Below, one piece after another: positions 1 to 10,834 of a stretch of DNA of 64,000 nt. Source of the DNA: Brassica napus (lineage: Eukaryota; Streptophyta; Magnoliopsida; Brassicales; Brassicaceae); NCBI RefSeq assembly GCF_020379485.1, contig NC_063448.1:16577726-16641725 (forward strand). Reading direction: 5' to 3'. How positions within the stretch are numbered: position 1 is the first letter of the stretch; the number at the start of each line of letters is the position of its first letter. The notes beneath the pieces are model-generated. The model was not told the origin of the DNA, did not search any database, and saw nothing but the letters and a program-made list of their open reading frames with translations. The translations under genes were made by a program, and so were the position numbers.

Positions 1-413
1 CTTCGCGACAAATCCGGCCGAAGAAGAAGGAAACCGACCTAAGGAGGACCTAGGACGAAGAGAGACAGAAGAGCACATCAGAGCAAACTTAATACTTAGA
101 ACAACTAAGGCATTTTTCCGTTTTTACTATCGAGATGCGACTCGACTAGGTTAGAACTTAGGTGGCTAGACTAGCAAACATACCGACAGCTCTTGTGGCC
201 TAGGATCTTACCTGTTGTTCACGCTCAAACGCGAATTCGGAAATAAGACCTCTTTGTTCTCTTTCGCTCTTTTACGATTTATTACTTTCGAATCTTTCAT
301 ATGGATTGTGTTGTGCGTGGCCCAGCAGATAAGCGAGACTTTCAGGGAAGGCTAGGTTAACTTGGCCTTCCTCCGATTAACAAAACTCGACGAGGTGAAT
401 TTCGGTTCCCACA
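1..413 (+). mobile_element. 3' part of an LTR (family A, Gypsy-like), cut by the window edge
   Basis: The sequence matches, in opposite orientation, the LTRs at 1974-2620 and 6694-7235, and in the same orientation the LTR ending at 32264. Shared blocks include the stretch around 130-240 and the terminal GGTTCCCACA at 404-413. What follows 413 does not resemble the primer-binding site seen next to the 6694 LTR, so this is a 3' LTR or a solo LTR. The upstream part lies outside the window. Confidence 0.7.
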
Positions 414-1973
414 GTAAATATATATTAAAACACTTATAGACCATGGCTGAAAATGAGTAAAATCCATGGTTTATCAACTCTCCCAGACTTACCCTTTTGC
501 TTGTCCTTAAGCAAAACACACAGGTACTCTCTCTGAAAGAGGTTTGAAAACAGCAGGGACTCACACAATTTTAAACTTACTATTTTTACCTCTGCAATGT
601 TGCAAGCCACATCAAATCAAAATCAACCTTAGAGATACTTTATATGCAATATCCTACCTTAGCAGCCAAATCCATTCATACAGTAACTTAACAAATCATG
701 TCTGACTAACCCCTTTACTGACTTCATTTCTTGCATAAAATTAAAGTGTAGGCTTTACCTTGGGAGTATCAATCAAAGGACACATGGACTCTTACCCCAG
801 CATGTATCTGAGTAAACAGGCAGTCTCATTCTGGTTTCCTTTCTCCCTATATCTCCCTTCTCTGAATCCCTTTTCTAGTTTCAATTCCAATGAACATTGA
901 TGCTGCTACAGTCCATCTTGTTCATCTTATTGACTTTTCTACTTATGTAGCTTTTTCTGGCAAAGTGTAGGCGAATAGTGGGGTCATCGATAATGTATCT
1001 ACCCCTCGCTTCCACAATGTGTGATCATTCCTTTGAATTAGAATAGTGGGGTCATAGGTAATGTACCTACCCCTCTGCCTCTCAGAAAATCATCTCAATC
1101 TTTTTTTCTTTTTCTTTTTCATTCTTTGGGATGCAAAAGGAAGAAGAGAAGGAAACCAAAAATTTACAAACTTGTACCGCTTAGACCTGAAGGAGGATTC
1201 CTATCCAGTGTATACCAAACCCCAAGACAAGCAAGTTAAGCTCAATTAGGTTGGAAGTCAGCTTCAGTTCCTTCAAATAATCTCAGCAAGTGTGGATAAC
1301 TGGCAGGATGATCCATCTCTAGTATACCCTATGGTTAATAAATCTAAGAATGGTGCTAAAGAGTGGTTAGATAACAAGCAAAAATCTAATAAGTTCTGTA
1401 TCCCCTTCTTGACTCAATAAAACTCTTTTGAAAACATTTTGATAAGACTCTTGAACACACTAATATCAGTAAAGATAACCCCAGACTTAAATTACACTGT
1501 CCCCAGTGTATATCTAGTCGGAGTTATGGTGAGAAATAATCATAAGTACATAATTTAACAAGTAAGAACGATGACCTGCTCAGTGTCGATCGACACAATG
1601 AATTGACAATCGGTCATTGTTGATGAAGTGCTGTCGACTGATAGCGACATGGTCTCATCGGTCGATGGCTAGAGCAATCTTTCGACACAATGAAGAGACA
1701 ATCGATCGATGGATATGAAGTGATGTCGATCGATATCGAGCTGGTCTCATCGGTCGATATGCTAAGCAATCGTCTACTCGGATCTGTTTGTTTTTTCTTA
1801 ATAGCTAACTTAAACACAATATTAGTAGAACCTCCCCTAGACTTAAAGAACACTGTGACCAGTGTTATACAGTCTAAGACTGGTGGGGAAAATAAATCAT
1901 AAGGACAATATATAACAAGGAAAAACTGTATACCTGACTTTGATGTTAGTGTCGACCAACACAGTTAAGTGGC
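414..1973 (-). mobile_element. Non-coding 3' spacer remnant of an Athila/Tat-like Gypsy element
   Basis: No credible coding region is present. On the minus strand the stretch near 470-505 reads as a purine-rich tract followed by TTGATAAACC, the same arrangement (GGGGGAG then TTGATATC) that precedes the 3' LTR of the complete Athila-like element at 29361. Two related segments, near 1480-1560 and 1833-1960, carry a shared CCCAGACTTAAA / CAGTGT motif. The piece ends exactly where the family A LTR begins at 1974, so it was probably interrupted by that element. The family assignment is inference from these motifs. Confidence 0.4.
1590..1773. repeat. 92-bp direct repeat, two copies, rich in TCGATCGA palindromes
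   Basis: The motif TCGACACAATGAA occurs at 1590 and again at 1682, and each is followed by a similar block containing GGTCTCATCGGTCGAT. The period is 92 bp. TCGATCGA and related palindromes recur inside and beside both copies. Neither copy encodes anything recognisable. Confidence 0.7.
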
Positions 1974-2620
1974 TGTGGGAACCAAAATTCGCACTGTCGA
2001 TTTCCGTTTAAATTAGGAAAGTTAGGAAAACCCTAATTTCCCAGAGGTCCCGGATATCTGTTAAACCACACACCAAGCAATCAGAACACGCAAGTAAAAA
2101 CGAAAAGAAATAAGAAATCGTAAAAGAGAGCAAAAGGAGTTTTATTCCGAATTCGCGTATGAGCGTTACAACAAGGTAGAAGCCTCGGCTATGAGAGCTG
2201 TCGGCGATATTCCTAGTTCTAACAACCTAAGACTGCAAAACCTAGTTGAGTCGCAGCTCGAAATAACAAAAACGGAAAGTTGCCTAATTGCTCTAAGTGC
2301 TAAGTTTTCTCTGAAAAAGTCTCTTCTCATGCTTTTCGCCTAGGACTCCTTATATACTGGCTCCTAGGTCGGTTTGCGCTTTTCCTCTTATGCCCTTAAG
2401 CCGTCATAGCGTAAAAATGGAGATATTCCATTTTTTTCGATCTTCGTAATTATCTTCAAAATTTCGTATTTATCCGCGGAAACTTGACATTTATCTTTTC
2501 TTGCGAACCAAGCGTAAACCGTCATGCGTCTTACGGGCTGTTGGTTAAGAAATCATAAGTTGCGCCTCGAGTCATGTCTTAGGTCCCTTTGGGCCGTCTT
2601 CTGACTCGTAGCGTTTATTA
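1974..2620 (-). repeat. 3' LTR of the family A element
   Basis: Homology with the other LTR is continuous from 1974 (TGTGGGAACC) to about 2620. The true outer end may lie further right, because the partner copy is cut off at the equivalent point. A TATA-like box on the minus strand sits near 2349-2358. Compared with the other copy it keeps an extra stretch of about 100 bp at 2250-2348. Confidence 0.65.
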
Positions 2621-5486
2621 CGGCTTCTTTCGATAAAGAAAGAACTTTCCGCGTTTTTTACGGCAAAGTTTGATAGATGACTTAGAATAGCGGGAAATTA
2701 CCGTTTCGAGTCTTTGCGAAGGATATGTTTTGAGAAGATGTTAGTGCGTATGACTGTCTGGTCTTCCAAGAAAGTGTTTTTATCGAGGAAGGAAATTTCG
2801 TCGAACAACGAATCTTCAGGCGTCTGCGACGTCTCGCGATGCTGAAGATGTTTTATTCTTTCGTATGCTGCGTTTCGTGCTTGAAATGTTCGCGGGCTTG
2901 AAGATGTTTCGCGATGTTGCAAGGGATTAGTCTTAGCCCAGCGTTTGGGAAACATTCTGGTTTGACTACGGATGTTCGCAGCCAGAATTGATGTTCATGT
3001 TTGGATTTGATTTGCGATCGAGGAGTTAGGACCAAGGGGTCGCGTAAATTTGTCTTCGAAAAGAGGTATCCTCTTATACCGTGCTTTGTGTGGTGTTGGC
3101 CTTCCGAGATTTCTTTCCCGTCTATTTGAGGATGTTTCGTATAGCTATAGGAGCTCTGTTAGGAGTTTTCCTTACATGCCGCATTTTACGAGTAAAACAC
3201 AGCGGGCTTAAAGTGAATCGTAGTATATGGAACTTGGTCGATTTTTGACAAGTGGAACCTTTCCGTTAACTGTTTGGTTGTTAGGACTGAGTTTTGTTAT
3301 GACGAATTTACCGTATGATTCCCGTTTCTGGGTGGTACGATAATTGTTTGTGTAATCGTTACTTGGCGTTTCAAGACAAATTCTGGATTACCGTTTAGCC
3401 GTCAAGTTATTGGAGCGGTGGTCGCTCAATTGTTTAGGCTTTGCATGAAGGTTGTGCTCAGCTTTATAGCCAAGGACGTTGTTGCCAAAGGATTAGACCA
3501 TGAAACTTTCGTGTTGTCAATAAGGTCAAGTCGGTTAGAATTGTCCTTAAAGGGGATGCTGTAACCAAGTTCGGCTTCGAAGGAAAGGCGTAATTGGGCG
3601 AGTGACGAATGGCATTTATCGATATTGATAGGCCGAGTATGCCCATGGTGGTAGAAAACGTTTTTCCACTTTAGGGTTAATTTATACGATGAAAGTTTCG
3701 TATAATGTTTCCTTTATTCGTACGGAAGTTGTTTCCTTTGTTTTCCGAGGGAGATAAAGCCTCAGAAGCTCGATACGGAGCCCGTGCGGAGTCAGTTGCG
3801 GGGTGATTTCCTGCTCGAACGTGACCAAGTGGAATGAGAGCGGATGCCAGTGAGTCGCGGGGCTAAAGAATGAGAACTTTCAGATCGTGGTGCGAGGAAG
3901 TAAAGTTTATATTGGTCGCCCAATGTCGGATCACACAGCTTGGTTTTTTGCTACAAGGAAAGTACTTTTTCATAAAACCTGTTACGTTTACTTTCGAAAG
4001 TTACTTCGTATGACATGATCTGATTATACGAAGGATTTTTTGCGTAAGTAACGGGCGACCGGTTTTTACGAATTCATTAAATTGACGCGACATATGGAGA
4101 TGTCAAAATAACGATGTTTCCGCAGATTTTTGAGAAACGTTTTCGCTTTTTTTTTATTCTTCTGTGAAAGTTTCTCTGAGTCACTCATGGATTTTTACCA
4201 CAGGTTATTTCACCGAGATCTTGAATGAATCAGTTAAACAGCGATAGACTTAGTCGACGAGCGGGGAGGACGTGTTCTCTTTGTCCTATTTTCTATTACT
4301 TTTGTTCTTGATTTTGCCTTGTCGCAAATGTTTTTGATGTTTTTCCGTGAGTCGGTTGGTTCAACGAAAATGAGAGTGATACTTTGATGCCTGAAGATTT
4401 CTCGTATAATGATTCTTATACGAAACTCGTTTTATCAAATCGGAAAAGATCTTTATGACTTCAGTAAATCATCGACTTTCATTCTGAAGTTTGGCAGAGG
4501 TTTTCTAAACGAATGATTGCGATGATAGATGTTGTATAGTCTTTGAGAATTTTTCCAACATGGTTTGGATCAGTTCCTAGCGTTTAGACGAATCTCAGAT
4601 TGTCGTTTGCTTTTAGGATGATCTTGACGAGACATCGCATTGTATGAATATTTTCCGCATATTTCTACGAGAGTTTGCTTTGTCGAAAGCGTTTTCTTGT
4701 CGAAAGAGTTTTCTTGATCTTGACGAGACATCGCATTGTTTGAATATGTTTTTGAAGAATGGGAGTATTCGAGTATAGTATACGCACCTACTCCGTCCCT
4801 TTTTACTCGAGGAATAGAATGATCGACAGTCCGAGTCAGTTTGAAGAAGACGTTTGGACTGTGATTTGGTTGTTTCCAGGTTGAAGACTTGGAAAATGTC
4901 GGTTCCGAGAGAATTGCCAGAAACGAATCGGTTTTAAGACGACGTTCATGTCTCTAGTTTTTTCTCTCCTTAGGAAGCGAGCTTGATATGCATGGTGATC
5001 GTTCCTCGATTTTCGGAGAGTTTAGATCGGTTTGCAAGATCTGGACGAACAGTTATGGGACAATATATCGAGACAGGAAAAATCATCTAAGACTTAGTTC
5101 GCTAGACTATCCACCTAGGTTTTACGTTCCCTAAAGCTCTATGGCACTCTCAAAGGCGTTTTTATTTCTTAGTAATTTCCTACGAAAACTCCAAGTCTGA
5201 TTTCAAAAATTTCAAGTCGCTAATACCTTAGTTCTCTCGAAGATGCAGTTTTGTCTCTTCTTAGTTTTGCTTGCTCATTTCCCCTTTCTCTTCTTGTGTA
5301 TGTTCGCCTTTTTCGATATTGGTGTTTATCCTTTAAAACTTGACATTTATCTTCCAAACTTGACTGATACGAAGTCAATAAAAAGGTTCAACGTAATTGT
5401 ATAGTTGAGGCGGCTAAGGTGTTAAGTTAATCATTGCCGTATTATACGATTAATCTGAATCAACGCGAGAAAACTAGTCTTTGCGG

Positions 5487-6130
5487 GTTTTTTTTTTTAT
5501 CGTAAAGTTTCAATGGTAACTCCAGTCGAGACGAAACAAGAGACGTTTCGATCGAGATTTGAAGGAGAACACAAAGATGGAGGTAAGGGCGAGTAGGAGC
5601 AAGCAAAGGAGTTTAGACGAGTCTTACTTGTTTTCGTCATAAAATCTCAACGGAAACTCCGATTGAGACGAAACGAAAAGCGTTTCGATCGGGATTCAAA
5701 AGATAACAAAAAGGAGGAGCTTTCTGAGGCCTGACATGTCGCTATGTAGCGAGCTGGAGGTCTGACAGGTCGCTATGTAGCGAGTAGAAGTAAGCCAAGA
5801 AGAGTCCAACTTGTTTTCGACGTAAAATCTCAACGGAAACTCCGATTGAGACGAAACGAAAAGCGTTTCGATGAGGATTCAAAAGAGAACGCAAAGGAGG
5901 ACTTTTCTTAGGCTTGACAGGTCGTTATGTAGCGAGTGGAGGTCTGATAGGTTGCTACGTAGCGAGTGGAAGCAAGCCAAGAAGAGTCCTACTTGTTTTC
6001 GTCGTAAAATCTCAACGGAAACTCCGATTGAGACGAAACGAAAAGCATTACGATGAGGATTCAAAAGAGAACGCAAAGGAGGACCTTTTTTAGGCCTGAC
6101 AGGTCGATTTGTAGCGAGTGGAGAGTTGGC
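5487..6130. repeat. 182-bp tandem repeat, about 3.5 units, inside the family A element
   Basis: The block AAAATCTCAACGGAAACTCC recurs at 5641, 5824 and 6006, a period of 182-183 bp, with a more divergent shorter unit starting near 5501. Each unit contains GACGAAACGAAAAGC and copies of GTCGCTATGTAGCGAG. No frame is conserved across units, so this is structural repeat rather than coding. Confidence 0.8.
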
Positions 6131-6245
6131 TTGAGCTTGGCTGTAGCTCGGTCGCTAAGTCGCGACCGAGCTGTGTGCGTGCTCGGTCGCTACGTGGCGA
6201 CTGAGCTTGGCTTGAGCTTGGTCGCTACGTAGCGACCGAGCTGTG
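6131..6245. repeat. Palindrome cluster built on GGTCGCTACGTAGCGACC
   Basis: Three related blocks repeat GCTCGGTCGCTA-type sequence. The last contains a perfect 18-nt palindrome at 6220-6237, and the earlier copies carry one or two changes. It continues the AGCGA / TCGCT theme of the 182-bp array immediately to the left. A hairpin or a protein-binding role is possible but unsupported. Confidence 0.7.
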
Positions 6246-6672
6246 TAATCGATTTGTTGCGCTTCCTTTTTCCGCGATTAACCTAGGGGTTTTCTGCGGT
6301 TTTTGGGAGAACAAGTTTTACCCTTCCGAAATATTTTCGGAAACCGTGTTTTGGTTAAATCCTTACGCATTGAGATTTCTTTTGTTCGGTAATGAGCCAA
6401 ACTTACGGGGTTTGATAAGATTTATCGTTTCCCTTTATGTTTAAAAAGAGAAATCGCGAGCTCGTTTCATTGCACTTCCTGTGGCGAAAAGTCGCAGCAA
6501 GGTTTTCGATTTTCACAAGAACTGTGGCGTTTGCATAGGCGTTGGCCATAGGTGCAGTGGCGGCTGGAGTTTTATTGCCAGCGTTGTTGCGAACTGCAAT
6601 TTTCTTTTTCGTATTTCAAGACATTTTTTTGATCAAGCATTTTGCGGCTATGAGTTAGAGTAATCCGTACCT

Positions 6673-6690
6673 CCCCTCCTTCTAGCGCCA
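6673..6690 (-). other. Putative primer-binding site of the family A element
   Basis: Immediately inside the right LTR, after a 3-nt spacer, the minus strand reads TGGCGCTAGAAGGAGGGG. A TGGCGC start adjoining the LTR is typical of Gypsy primer-binding sites complementary to a tRNA 3' end. The exact tRNA cannot be named without comparison. Confidence 0.5.
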
Positions 6691-6693
6691 AAC

Positions 6694-7235
6694 TGTGGGA
6701 ACCGAAATTCGCACTGTCGATTTCTGTTTAAATAAGGAAAGTTAGGAAAACCCGAATTTTCCAGAGATCCCGGATATCTGTTAAACCACACGCCAAGCAA
6801 TCAGAACACGCAAGTAAAGACGAAAAGAAATAAGAAATCGTAAAAGAGAGCAAAAAGAGTTTTATTCCGAATTCGCGTATGACCGTTACAACAAGGTAGA
6901 TGCCTCGGCTGTGCGAGCTGTCGGCGAGATTCTTAGTTCTAACAACCTAAGACTGCAAAACCTAGTTGAGTCCTTATATACTGGCTCCTAGGTCGGTTTG
7001 CGCTTTTCCTCTTCTGCCCCTAAGCCGTCATAGCGTAAATATTCTATTTTTTCCGATCTTCGTAATTATCTTCAAAATTTCGTATTTATCCGCGGAAACA
7101 TGACATTTATCATTCCTTGCGAACCAAGCGTAAACCGTCATGCGGCTTACGGGCTGTTGGCTAAGAAATCGTAAGTTGGGCCTCTAGTCATGTCTTAGGT
7201 CCCTTTGGGCCGTCTTCTGAATCGAAGCGTTTATT
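6694..7235 (-). repeat. 5' LTR of the family A element, truncated, with internal deletion
   Basis: It aligns with 1974-2620 but lacks about 100 bp. The sequence reads GTTGAG followed directly by TCCTTATATA, whereas the other copy has that interval filled at 2250-2348, and both junctions carry a TC microhomology. Homology stops at 7235, where Copia pol begins. Confidence 0.7.
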
Positions 7236-7237
7236 TA

Positions 7238-10200
7238 AACAAGAGGAATGTGAATCCAAAGAAGTTTGAGGCTGAATCAGATACGGTAGACATGTGGTAT
7301 CTTGATAATGGCGCCAGTAACCACATGAGTGGTAACCGCGTATTCTTCTACGAACTAGATGATACCGTCACTGGAAAGGTGCGGTTTGGTGATGACTCGA
7401 GGATTGACATATTGGGTGAAGGCTCGGTTCGGTTTATCACCAAAGGAAGTGAAAAGAAAGTGTTAAATAATGTTTACTACATACCAGCATTACGTAGTAA
7501 CATTGTGACTTTGGGACAAGCTACGGAAGTCGGTTGTGAGGTACGTATGAAGGAAGACACTCTAGGTCTATTTGATCGAGAAGGACAATTGATGATCAAG
7601 ACAACGAGAACTAAAAATCGCTTGTATAAGGTTACTTTACAAGTCGATAGAATGCTTGAGTGTCTCCAAGTAAAGGATCATGGCGAGAGCACTATATGGC
7701 ATGCTCGTTTGGGTCACGTCAGCAAAGAAACAATGAAGATGATGGCTAACAAGGATCGTGTCGAGGGATTACCTGACCTCAGCCGAGACACAGAACCTCG
7801 CATGTCGTGTTTACGCGGGAAACAAACGAGGAAGCCCTTCCCGCAAGCAACAAGCTATCGAGCAACGACACTTCTTGAGCTTGTCCATGCCGACCTTTGC
7901 GGACCTATCACTCCATCAACACCATCACACAACAGATATGTCTTCGTTCTTATTGACGATCACTCACGTTATATGTGGACGGTACTAATGAAACAGAAAA
8001 GTGAAGCTTTTGAGAAGTTTAAACGCTTCAAGAGCCTTGTTGAGCAAGAAACACATGCAAAGTTGAAGTGTTTTTGAACAGACAGGGAAGGTGAGTTCAC
8101 TTCCCACAAGTTTCAAGCCTATTGCGAGAAACATGGTGTTAAGCGACATATGACTGCACCATACACACCGCAGTAAAACGGAGTTGTAGAGCATCGGAAT
8201 CGAACCCTTTTAGAGATGACTAGAACTATTCTAAAGCATATGAATATGCCAAATCATCTCTGGGGGGAGGCCATACGACATGCTGCACACCTGATCAATA
8301 GGGTTTCGACAAGATCATTAGATGGAAAGACTCCATACGAGGTTATGAAGGGATGAAAACCTAATTTATCTCATCTGAAAGTGTTCGGGTGTGTTTGCTA
8401 CGCAAGGACTGAGACGGTCGGGAGAAAGAAGCTCGATGATAGGTATAGAGCTCTGGTCCATCTAGGAACGGAGCCGGGGTCTAAAGCATACCGTCTCTTT
8501 GATCCTTTGAGCAGTAGGGTTGTTATAAGCCGTGATGTTGTGTTCGAAGAGAGAATGCAGTGGAGATGGAACGATAAGAATGTCACAAAAAAGCTCGACA
8601 ATGGCGAGTTCGAGTTGAGTTTGAGAAGCCTAGGCCACTATGATAACGACGTAGGTGAGGATGTTGAAGTTCTCGATGATGGAAACGATGGAGACAACCA
8701 CGACGAAGACAATGGTGAAAATCTTGATGTAGACGATATACCCTTGAGAAGATCAACACGAGTTTCTAACAAGCCTCCATACCTCGAGGACTATATTCTA
8801 CTTGCAGATGTAGAAAGTGAACAACTACTGATGATCATAAACGACGAGCTGTGGAACTTCAATGACGCTAAAGAATTGAAAGTTTGGATTGATGCTTGCA
8901 AGGATGAGATTTCGTCAATTGAAAAAAATATAACGTGGGATCTTGTTGAGCTACCAGCAGGTATAAAACCTATTGGCTTAAAGTGGGTGTTCAATATCAA
9001 ACGTAATGCGGACGGATCTATCAGTAAATACAAGGCACGTTTAGTAGCCAAAGGATATGTGCAACGACATGGCATGGATTATGATGAATTGTATGCTCTG
9101 GTGGCTCGTATTGAGACACTTCAAATGATCATTGCGTTGGCTGGGTCACACGGTTGGGATATACACCACCTCGACGTCAAAACCATTTTTCTTCATGGAG
9201 AACTAAAAGAAGAAGTTTATGTTACACAACCGGAGGGTTTTATTGTTGCTGGACAAGAGCACAAAGTTTACAAGCTTAAGAAAGCTCTCTATGGTCTGCG
9301 CCAAGCACCAAGAGCGTGGAACATAAAGCTTAATGAGATATTGCGGAGTCCACGTTTCCAAAGGTGCTCAAAAGAGCCTTCGCTCTACCGTAAAGAAGAA
9401 AGTCGCGAGATCCTTATAGTGGTGGTGTATGTTGATGATTTATTAGTTACCGGTTCTTCTATTGAAGCGATACTAGAGTTTAAGCGTGAGATGACTACCA
9501 AGTTCGAGATGAGTGACCTTGGAAAGTTAACATACTATTTGGGAATAGAGGTTATACAATACGAAGGAGGTATCATACTTAAGCAAGATAGGTACCCTCA
9601 GAAAATACTTGAAGAAACTGGTATGAGTTCATGTAATCCGACTCATGTACCATTGGAGTTGAACGCGATGTTTTCCAAAGCACCTAACGAGGAGAAGGTT
9701 GATGCAAAAGAATATCGTCGAAGCATTGGATGTCTACGTTACTTACTACATACGCGACCGGATTTATCTTTTAGTGTTGGAGTTTTGAGTAGATACATGC
9801 ATGAACCAAGGCTTCTCACGCTGCTGCTTTGAAACAGATTCTTAGGTATCTCCGAGGGACGTGCTCTCTTAGACTTCATTACACACGTGGGAGTGGGACT
9901 AAGCTATTAGGTTATAGTGATAGTTCTCATAACGTGGACACAGACGACGGCAAGAGCACTTCAGGGCACATATTCTACCTTGGAGAGAGCCATATAACTT
10001 GGAGTTCAACAAAGCAAGAGATAGTAGCATTATCATCGTGTGAAGCCGAGTTCATGGCTGCTACTGAGGCTGCAAAGTAGGCGATCTGGCTTCAGGAACT
10101 CTTGAGTGAGGCCGTCCGAGAAGATAGTGAACCGGTGCTCATCAAGGTCGATAATAAATCTGCTATTGCACTTACGAAGAATCCGGTGTTCCATGGAAGG

Positions 10201-10413
10201 AGTAAGCACATTCATAGGAGGTTTCACTTTCTAAGAGAGTGTGTTGAAAACGAGCTTGTTGAGGTCGAACATGTCCCGGGCACTGAACAGAAGAAGGCTG
10301 ACATTCTTACTAAATCACTTGGAAGAATAAAGTTTAAAGAAATGAGAAAGCTTATTGGAATGAAAGATGTGAGTGAAGATGACTTCAAGCTTAAGAGGGA
10401 GAATGTTGGATAA
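7238..10413 (+). pseudogene. Copia pol pseudogene (PR-INT-RT-RH)
   Basis: Domains read in order. A protease starts at about 7290 with LDNGASNHM. A GAG-pre-integrase block near 7700 has WHARLGH. The integrase core (LELVHADLCGP, IDDHSRYMW) spans about 7880-8300. Reverse transcriptase covers about 8940-9500 (KARLVAKGY, YVDDLL). RNase H runs about 9890-10330 (LSSCEAEF, HIHRRFH). The frame is broken by stops at 8075, 8174, 8354 and 10078, where the expected codons are R, Q, W/R and Q, and by a 1-bp loss near 9814. In the Copia polyprotein these domains make the enzymes for reverse transcription and integration, so this copy is dead. The stops fit C-to-T or G-to-A change. Confidence 0.9.
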
Positions 10414-10632
10414 GCTTGGTTTTATAAGTTTCCTTTTCTTATTAGAGTTATCTTTATCTATAAGATTAGGAGATATGATTGTGATAATACTATTAGAATT
10501 AGGATATATCTAGTTCTATATATATGGAGATGCATTGAGTTGTTGCATAACATATGATTTATGATTTGAGCTTGTGATTGATTGAATAAGAGAAGTACTT
10601 CTTATTAAGGTTGTGATTCTATAAAAATCACA
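10404..10632 (+). repeat. 3' LTR of the truncated Copia element
   Basis: It begins TGTTGGATAAGC directly after the purine-rich AAGAGGGAGAA and ends AAAATCACA at 10632, giving TG...CA termini and about 229 bp. No partner LTR exists in the window, so the right end is inferred from the terminal CA. Confidence 0.55.
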
Positions 10633-10834
10633 TGTTTAAGTTCAAAAAAGCAAAATTACATGTTTTGTTCAGGATTACATGTAAAATTCTACTAAACATT
10701 AATTTTAAAATATCATAGAAACTTATTTGTTTTATTCTTTTAGGCTGTTAGCTAGGACATGTGGTATATTCTACCAGCCCGATAAAATAGTTTGTTTATC
10801 TTTTACAGCTATTGGTTTCCATTTTAAACTAGAA

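Larger units (their letters stand above)
1974..7235 (-). mobile_element. Two-LTR element without coding capacity (LARD-like, family A)
   Basis: Two direct copies of an LTR, both starting on the plus strand with TGTGGGAACC (1974 and 6694), flank about 4 kb with no gag, pol or other recognisable frame. A TATATAAGG-type box in each LTR reads on the minus strand, and a primer-binding-site-like tract lies just inside the right LTR, so the element runs right to left. That fits a large non-autonomous LTR derivative that would depend on a related Gypsy element. The right (5') LTR is truncated at 7235, where Copia sequence starts, so no target duplication can be checked. Confidence 0.6.
7236..10632 (+). 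mobile_element. 5'-truncated Copia retrotransposon (protease to 3' LTR)
   Basis: The fragment lacks the 5' LTR, leader and gag, and begins abruptly next to the family A LTR. It holds protease, integrase, reverse transcriptase and RNase H in the Copia order, then a polypurine tract (AAGAGGGAGAA, 10393-10403) and an LTR of about 229 bp. The missing 5' half points to deletion, recombination or truncation after insertion. Confidence 0.85.

Noticed and set aside
2698..3035. Overlapping minus-strand frames in the family A element
   Set aside because: No domain, no conservation between repeated words and two overlapping frames; treated as chance.
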